A DNA stretch of 64,000 bases from Pelobates cultripes. Lineage: Eukaryota; Chordata; Amphibia; Anura; Pelobatidae. Shown in pieces: positions 57,510 to 64,000 of this stretch. Location: contig OW240912.1 in NCBI GenBank assembly GCA_933207985.1, forward strand, positions 109,971,584 through 110,035,583, in the 5' to 3' direction. Each line of letters starts with the position of its first letter. Position 1 is the first letter of the stretch. The notes under the pieces were generated by a model, which saw nothing but the letters and a program-made list of their open reading frames with translations, searched no databases and had not been told where the DNA came from. The translations under genes were made by a program, and so were the position numbers.

Positions 57510-57755
57510 TTTCTTCAAATAGTTACCTAGCTGAAAAGAGAGGTGCGTCCATCAAATTCAGCCTTTCTCACATTTGTTTTTGCTGTTGATCCAAAAGAAG
57601 TCAACAAAAAAACAGTTTGAAGTACTTCCAATTTTGCAACAAAGTAGGAACAAATTCCCTCTTGACCTCAGAATGGCAGTCAGATCTTTACTTTAATTGA
57701 GAAGCTATTACCCCACTAACTAAAAATGATGTCCCTATATATTATGTTCTTGCTA
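57510..57755 (+). repeat. Interspersed repeat (TAGCTGAAAAGAGAGGTGCG family)
   Basis: Features are TCAAATTCAGCCTTTCTCAC, TGCTGTTGATCCAAAAGAAG, TTCCAATTTTGCAACAAAG, ATTCCCTCTTGACCTC and GAAGCTATTACCCCAC. I recall this as a repeat common in frog genomes. The class is not clear from the sequence alone. Confidence 0.5.
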
Positions 57756-59034
57756 GCCTCCTCTCTGCCTAGCCTGCCTAACTCCTGCACAGATATCCCC
57801 ACTCCTCCTCCAAAAAAATGTGAAGCGAAGGCAGCTGGAACATGTCGGCCTGCTTGGTAGTGATGTCAACGCCATGCTAAGAAATTCAAATTTGGAAACT
57901 CCTCCAAATATGAGCATTGCCTTCAAAAACACGACATGTTCAGGGAAATCCGGATGTATGGTAAACCTAGTGAATGTCGTCTCATTCAAGAACTGTGAAT
58001 GGGAAGATTGGCAGATCCTCTTCCAGGTCTCATAGGTACCCATTGCTGATGATGCTTACCCATGCAAGTACAGCATCAGAAACATTAAAGGGTCAATAGG
58101 GGCATCTTCATCTCATGGAAGTCATTATCGTGAGAAGGTCCTTTAACAAACAGTTTACCACCAACGTGCTCTCAACAGTGCTAATCATCAGCACCAACTC
58201 CTCCGACACTGCCTTCACAGTGGAAGCCTTTCACTGCCAATGCCAGTGATAAGCTTAGAGTGTCAACTGATGCCCTCGGCCTATAATTGGCCTTCTGTTG
58301 GAAACAAATGCTTTAGACATAAAATAAAAATACAAACATTTGAACTCTGTATTGTTGTATAACAACTCATCAGGGTAACTCATTAAACCTAGAAAGGTGG
58401 AATTTGTCAAGGAAATTGCAATTATTAATCCAGTATATCCAAGTTGGAAAGATTAATCTCAGCCAATGATGGGCATTACTTTTGGTTGAGGTAGTCCAAG
58501 CAGAGATCAGCACCCACGGACCAGAGATATCAAACCGTAATAAAATAGTTGGACTCCTTACAATGGGGGGCAATGTCTGGGCTTAATGGTTATGGTATTT
58601 GGAGTCTACTTTAAATAGGCTAAAGGATTTTAGGGTTTTTTGGATCACAGCATGGAATAGTTCAATATATTAAATTCTCAGTTATGTTAAAATGTTCCTT
58701 TACTAAAAAAAAAGTAGATTTGAGGGACTGTTATAGCTTTTTTTTTTTTTACATATTATTGGAAGTATGTTTTATTTAACAGTTCTGTAAATATTTTTTT
58801 CTGGGCTATTTTAGGGACTACAAGGTTGATTTGATCAGCACATGCTACTGGTTGGTATTTTGGGCACATATCCAGTTCCCATGTAGTTGGGTGCAATGTT
58901 TAAGGGATTTGAAAAGGTGGGTTGATGTCAAAGTTAGATTACATAGGCTGTTCAGAGTTGAGGATTAGAACATTGATGTTCCAGTTGTGTTATAAGGGGT
59001 GCTTAGAATTATTGCGTTTAGGGTTACCATTAAA
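57756..59034. other. Non-coding DNA
   Basis: No gene recognised. 57770-58300 is GC-richer than its surroundings and may be an unclassified repeat. The frames at 57753-58043 have no known domain. Poly(A)/poly(T) runs occur near 58700-58750. Confidence 0.45.
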
Positions 59035-59300
59035 CTTGTACACGGGGGGTACTGCTATACTCAGGAGACTTCACTGAACACAAAAATGAGTGTTTCAAAA
59101 GAGTAAAATATATCACAACAATGATATCGTCAGTGAAACGTGTGAAAAAAATGCAAAAAACTGCACTTTCACTAACGATATCACTAAATCTACTTCCATT
59201 TTTCCAGTGAGGCTATTTTGAAAAAAAAAAAAAAGGAAAGTTTTCTTGTCAGTCCTCCATAATTGTTACTGAGAAAATTGTGTGTATGAATCCAAATATG
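59035..59300 (-). repeat. Fragment of the ~390-bp tandem family
   Basis: GGGGGGTACTGCTATACTCA and CACTGAACACAAAAATGAG correspond to the reverse complement of the unit at 46020-46070 (GTGTTCAGTTACATCTGC, then TGAGTAAAATGACACCCC). Confidence 0.6.
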
Positions 59301-60400
59301 CTTCAAAAATTTCAATGGACAATGGTCACTTTAATTTTAGGAGTGTGACTGTGTGTGTAGTCAGGGGCTGGGCTCTCCTGAGGGGAAAACAAATAATGTA
59401 TAAGTATTTTACTGATATTTTTAGGTAATAAGATAGGTAAGATTATATGCTTTCTTGGCTTCTGGAGTGAGGTTGGGAGCATATCTAGTAGATATACTCA
59501 GGGAGTAGAGGAAGCCAGCAATCAGTGAGGACACAAATGATAAACTGCATGTCTGACCAAAAGGGATTTTTTTTCTGCCATGTCCTGTGAAGTGTATGTC
59601 AGGGGAGAAGCATTATTCTCTTTCGTCAACTCCTCTCCCATCATATCATCTGTAGAGCCTGTCAAGTTAGCTCTACTTCCAGTTTGGCTACTTTGGCCTA
59701 TTATTTGTAATTCACTCTGAAATCTCACTTTAGTGTATATAACCCCGTGCTAATATAACGCCGAACAATTTCAAGCAGACAATGACGAGGAACAGTTTTC
59801 AATATCTAGTATGCTTGGTTTCTATGTTTGACAGCTGTCTCAAAAACTAAACTACATGCTCAAAAGTAATAATTTTTTTAAAAATGACAACCAAGAGAAT
59901 TTGCCAGATGCATTTTGATTTTCTTCACTTGAGCATTTTACCACAATTATGAGTGGATGGTGCAGTTATTGCAATTATTCCTTGACTTACAAAGAATATC
60001 TGACAAAAGCGCTGCATATTGGAAATATCATGCTAATCCTTTCAAACATCTTCAACAAACATGATATAGGTGTAGGGATTATTAGAGCATGGTTATTTTT
60101 GGAAGGTGTCTGGTCCTTAACCCTCTATTTTGTTGCTAGGGCTGCATTTTCAGCCCTTTGTATGCTCTTGAGTTGGCTCAGTAAAATAAGGGGATACACA
60201 TGAGAACTGTATGGACAGTTGTAGGGAGAGGAGTAGGAGGGGAGAGGGAGTGAGACCCTGATGGCCTATTTGCCCTGTTCTTTGCCCATTACGTCCAGGG
60301 GTCCATGTTTTGTTGAATTTGGCTGAGGAGCCTAGAAGTCGATGAGTAATTTCTTCATATTTTTCCACCACATGTACTCAGCATATTACTTTTGTAATCG
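59301..60400. other. Non-coding DNA
   Basis: AT-rich; no gene or bounded repeat recognised. Confidence 0.5.
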
Positions 60401-60722
60401 AGGGAGGTTTTTAGGCTTCCATTGAAGTGCTAGTTCCATCTTGGAAGTCATGAGGATATGCAGCGGGAACCAGAAGAATATCAGTGCCCCCCTGCCGCCA
60501 GCCTCCTCTCTCTCCCCCCCTCCAGTATATTTCGGCAGAGTAAGCACCTTCCATGCAGGTAAGCACGTGCCTCTGTGTTGGTAAATAAGTGTCCGCTTCT
60601 AGGGGTGCCCTCTGGTGCCCAGATGGCAACCTTCTGGGCCCCCTGTGATGGGCCATTGGCCTGCTCCTCGTGGCACATAAAAAAGTGGACCGTCCCCTCC
60701 CCCACCCCCGTTATGCCACTGT
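60401..60722. repeat. GC-richer repeat fragment with hAT-like end
   Basis: The right border CCCCCGTTATGCCACTG reads in reverse as CAGTGGCATAACGGGGG, which resembles CAGTGGCGTAAC-type hAT termini. A matching left end was not found, so this is one end of a truncated element at best. Confidence 0.4.
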
Positions 60723-60925
60723 CAATCCTAAAACACTTTCATGTATCCAGCTCTACTGTCTATAGAACATATTTAAAAAGCACACAAATACACAAACACT
60801 GGAATTAATCAGTGACTCACTTATCATTTTAGTTATATATATCACAGTTCCACTATTTTTATTTATACTTTGCTTATCTAATATTTCCAAGTAATATTTT
60901 GAAAGATACATACAATAGGTTGATT

Positions 60926-61108
60926 ACACGTCTGATGTATGTCCTTACAGCATCACCGGGAGAACTCCACCCTGCCTGTCTCAGCAATGTCTCACCGCTG
61001 CAGAGAGCATTCTCTACTGTAACATTGTATCCAGCAAAAGCAGCCCTTGCTGAGACGGGCAGGGTGGAGTTCTCCCGGTGATGCTGTAAGGAGATACATC
61101 AGACGTGT
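60926..61108. repeat. 183-bp hairpin with ~62-bp stem
   Basis: The left arm (60926-60987) begins ACACGTCTGATGTATGTCCT and includes CATCACCGGGAGAACTCCAC. The right arm (61047-61108) is its near-perfect reverse complement, with only a few mismatches (for example GCCTGTCTC against GAGACGGGC). The loop is 59 bases. Weaker symmetry extends outwards (CAATAGGTTGATT against GATCCACCTATTG). It is probably the core of a MITE about 250 bp long. Confidence 0.88.
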
Positions 61109-62440
61109 GATCCACCTATTGAAAGTATTTTTGTTAATTCTTTAGAGTGGTATAAGGGGTTTCCACTCAGGTGGTTTGTAGCGGTCACCGCTACCACACA
61201 CATCGATTCACTGTGTATTTCACCTTTTTTACAATATTTTGAAAGTGTAGACTAAGTAAGCTAAGACTAAGCTAAGTATTTTTGAAAATAGTGACAACTG
61301 CCTGTTAATAAAATACAAGTTAACTTATTGACAGGCCAGGTGTCAACTTCTGACTTCTCAGTGGCACTTTAATTTATAATGGTTCTTTTATCTTCAAGGG
61401 CCTTTGCATAAAATAATGCAAAAATGATCATTTTGATGCATGTTTTTACATCCCCCTTGGCATCCGGTGGTCCTAAATTACAGTAGAAGTCAATTAGTAA
61501 ATTATATCTGATTAAATCTTTCCCCCGTGGGCACCACAATCTTCTGTCATAAACTCTTGGTTCTTCAGCCCATTAGGAGCCATGCCAATATGAGTATACT
61601 AGGTTAAGTTCATATATTGTATTTAATTGTTTTTTTTTTTTCTCATCCTGACTGTTATCTATTATTAAGGTTTTACTGTCCCTTTAAGTTAACATCAGTA
61701 AGTGCTTGATTATGTTTATGGTAATGTAGGTAATGCATCAGCCTAAGGGCCTTACAATCAGGAAAATGAATTTTCCATTACAAGAAAAGCAGGAGACTCC
61801 TACAGAACCCAAACATTGTCTGATCATGGCTTTCACTCTTCATATTCTCACTGTGTCCACAGTTGGTGATTAAAAGGGTGTGTTGCTTCTTTATTATTGC
61901 TTTCTTTTTGGAAGCTGTTGAATGATATACAACAAAAGAAAACTAATGTACTATACATTTTCCACTAATTGCCTCTTTTGCTGTTAATGTCATTTACCTT
62001 TTGGTTCCGGAAGACACTTCTCTACATATGCATTTGTATCTTAAATAAATAAGAAAAATTGACCTTGTACTGCACACTGTATTTATTGTGTGTGCAATGT
62101 CAAAATTCTTACATATAAAATGCAAACATCCAATCACTGTTTTTCGGTAACACTGGCTGGTAGGAAGATCTAGAGATCTCCCTGCACGGCACTCTGCTGA
62201 TCACTCTGCATGCTGCCTCTGGCTCAGAGTAGTGCTTGGCAAATAATCCCTCCAGGTCAGAGACTGTAAGGGTGCATTTTGAGGGTTCTGCTTTCAGCAG
62301 ATTCCACGGGTAGCCCAAAGGATCACCAGGGAAAACGCTGGACTACCAGGGTAAGGTGATCAGATCCCTCGCTCACTGTACAAAGGTAAGCAGATGGTGG
62401 GGTCATCTAAATATAAAAAATGAGCACTATGTCTGAACAA
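61109..62440. other. Non-coding DNA
   Basis: It includes a small hairpin GTGGTTTGTAGCGG / CCGCTACCACAC at 61171-61199. Otherwise AT-rich with nothing recognised. The frame at 62109-62318 (minus) has no known domain. Confidence 0.5.
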
Positions 62441-63060
62441 GGAAATACATTCACCCCACACACAATCTACCCCCAAACAGTCACCCCGTCAAGCAACCCA
62501 TTCCCCATAGACACACAATCAATCCCCCTGTCATGATACCCCTCCACTCAGTTAACATGTCACAACAACCTGCCTCCATACACAATCAGTTACTCTGTCA
62601 CATCGCCCCAACACACAATCAGTCCCTATGACACATCACCCCCTCCTCCACACACACAATCAGTCACAATGTCACAGTCACCCTCACACTATCCCATTAC
62701 CGACAGTCACCATGTCACACTCACTCTGTCACAAACATCCTGACTTAAGCACCCTCATAGGCACCCAGGCACCCCTTCACAGAAGGTAAATATCATACTC
62801 ACACAATTACTCCTCACACAGACATCACAGCCCCACCGAATATACAATGCACACAGCAAGATCACAAGCAGCCCCACACACACTGCAAACAGCTCCCACC
62901 ACACAAATGCTCACAGACACAGAGTTACACAAACACACACAGACACAGATATGCTTGGCAGGCACAGTTATGGATACAAATACACACAGATATACACTCA
63001 CAGATACACAAGTATACTAACTGCCTGACACACACTCTCAGGTACATACACACTATACAA
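62441..63060. repeat. Degenerate ACACAATCA / CACACCCC simple-sequence region
   Basis: C/A-rich low-complexity sequence with recurring CACACAATCA, GTCACCCCGTCA-like and CACACAGATACA motifs. Units are irregular. It ends in tandem ACAGATACAC. Confidence 0.75.
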
Positions 63061-63585
63061 TACACAATGCCGGACACACTGTGATTGTGTGACTGTATCT
63101 GTTAATGTATGTTTGTGTTTGTGGGTCATTGTACATCAGTGTGTTTGTGTATGTGTGTGTCATTGGATGTATGTGCATGTCTATTTGTATGTATGTCCAA
63201 AATGGCAACATGGCTGCAATGGGAGAATAATATGGCATGGGTAGTGTCATGGTAATGTGGCAGCATATACAATATACATAGGGATATATACATATACATA
63301 CACAACTGTATAGGTGAGACGATTATAGGCTATGTGAGGAAGACATTGTATATATTTACAGCTCTGTTTTCCTGTCTGTAACCTCATTAATTGGTAAATA
63401 ACTGTTGGGTTAAAGAATGTTCTTTTTCTGAAAAGTGCAGAGTAGTGAAGGGGTTAAGAACCTTATCTTATTTGAAAAATGTATAGCAGGAAAGTAGAAG
63501 TAGTTTGATAAGAAATGACACTTTTTAAACGTGACTTCCTTTTAACAGTTATTATACAACTATAATGTAGCTAGTTTAAAACTAT
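63061..63585. other. Non-coding DNA
   Basis: No gene recognised; GTGTGT/CATTG simple sequence continues to about 63180. Confidence 0.5.
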
Positions 63586-63613
63586 GTTTTGTGTGTGTGT
63601 GTGTGTGTGTGTT
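63586..63613. repeat. (GT)n microsatellite
   Basis: About 12 GT units. Confidence 0.92.
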
Positions 63614-64000
63614 TCTTTTAAGTATATGAGCTTTTTATTTACAGTGTCTGTAACAAGAATACACCTACAGTAGAAACAAGGATAATACTATAAAATGTAT
63701 GGTAATGGAATCGGTAAAGAATAAAGACACAGTATTGACATATAAAGTACCAGGTGCAAAATACCTATATACTAATAAAAGCATGGCATAGAATTTTATT
63801 TTATTTATTTCACCAAAATTGTTTAACAAGCAAATTAAGGTACACGTTTAGACTTGCATTTCTATGAGATATTGCATATTTTTTGTGTTAGAATAGACCA
63901 ATATTCATTTATGAGTGATATTTTGTTGACTGATATTTAAATTACAACACTCCTGTAAGAGTATGTAAAGGGAACTAAAGAACTTGGCAGGATTCTTGTG
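63614..64000. other. AT-rich non-coding DNA to the window end
   Basis: Nothing recognised. Confidence 0.5.

Noticed and set aside
57753..58043. Possible gene on either strand at 57.75-58.04 kb
   Set aside because: Overlapping frames on both strands without known motifs, in a GC-richer repeat-like segment.

Overview
This window is vertebrate nuclear DNA, almost certainly from a frog or toad (Anura). It holds one host gene: the single coding exon of nerve growth factor (NGF) on the + strand (CDS 55404-56099), with a splice acceptor just before it and a conserved 3'UTR ending at an ATTAAA signal. The amphibian assignment rests on the frog-like NGF protein and on the repeat load: hairpin elements with TTAA ends, an Ngaro tyrosine-recombinase retrotransposon, a Penelope-like fragment and CAGGG-type hAT elements. 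No operons, bacterial signals, CRISPR arrays, rRNA or tRNA genes were seen.

Layout. 1-6.3 kb is AT-rich non-coding DNA with small palindromic elements, including a 715-bp TA-flanked element at 2014-2728. 6.3-11.04 kb is a solo LTR broken by two insertions: a TTAA element (7171-7648) and a 3,155-bp hAT element (7842-10996) with a perfect 8-bp target duplication. The hAT element carries its own nested TTAA element and a GTGTCCCC minisatellite that changes strand twice. 11.8-17.7 kb is a minus-strand Ngaro element with its A1 / B1-A2-B2 split repeats, gag, RNase H, tyrosine recombinase and SGNH-hydrolase regions. It is dead: the reverse transcriptase core is cleanly missing and there are several frameshifts and a nonsense codon. 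18.8-19.4 kb is the 3' end of a Penelope-like element with a GIY-YIG endonuclease domain. 19.4-40 kb is mainly AT-rich DNA with at least six TTAA hairpin elements, a hAT-like palindrome (32863-33040) and microsatellites. 40.56-41.35 kb is a near-perfect 390-bp palindrome followed by an alternating-orientation array. 42.5-43.85 kb is a second hAT-like element carrying two minisatellites. A 100-N assembly gap lies at 43930-44029. 45.24-49.08 kb is a 3.7-kb non-coding TTAA element, made of about 390-bp tandem units and a GC-rich run of five hairpins, inserted inside a smaller TTAA element. 50-55.4 kb is the sequence leading to the NGF exon. 56.3-64 kb is downstream DNA with further repeats and a strong 183-bp hairpin (60926-61108).

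No set of genes here works together beyond the parts of the Ngaro element. Everything upstream of 55391 is best read as NGF 5' intron or 5' flank; the non-coding 5' exons could not be identified. The most notable structures are the internally deleted Ngaro, the minisatellite-bearing hAT elements, the large young palindrome, and the composite tandem-repeat TTAA element. I found no convincing new protein-coding system.
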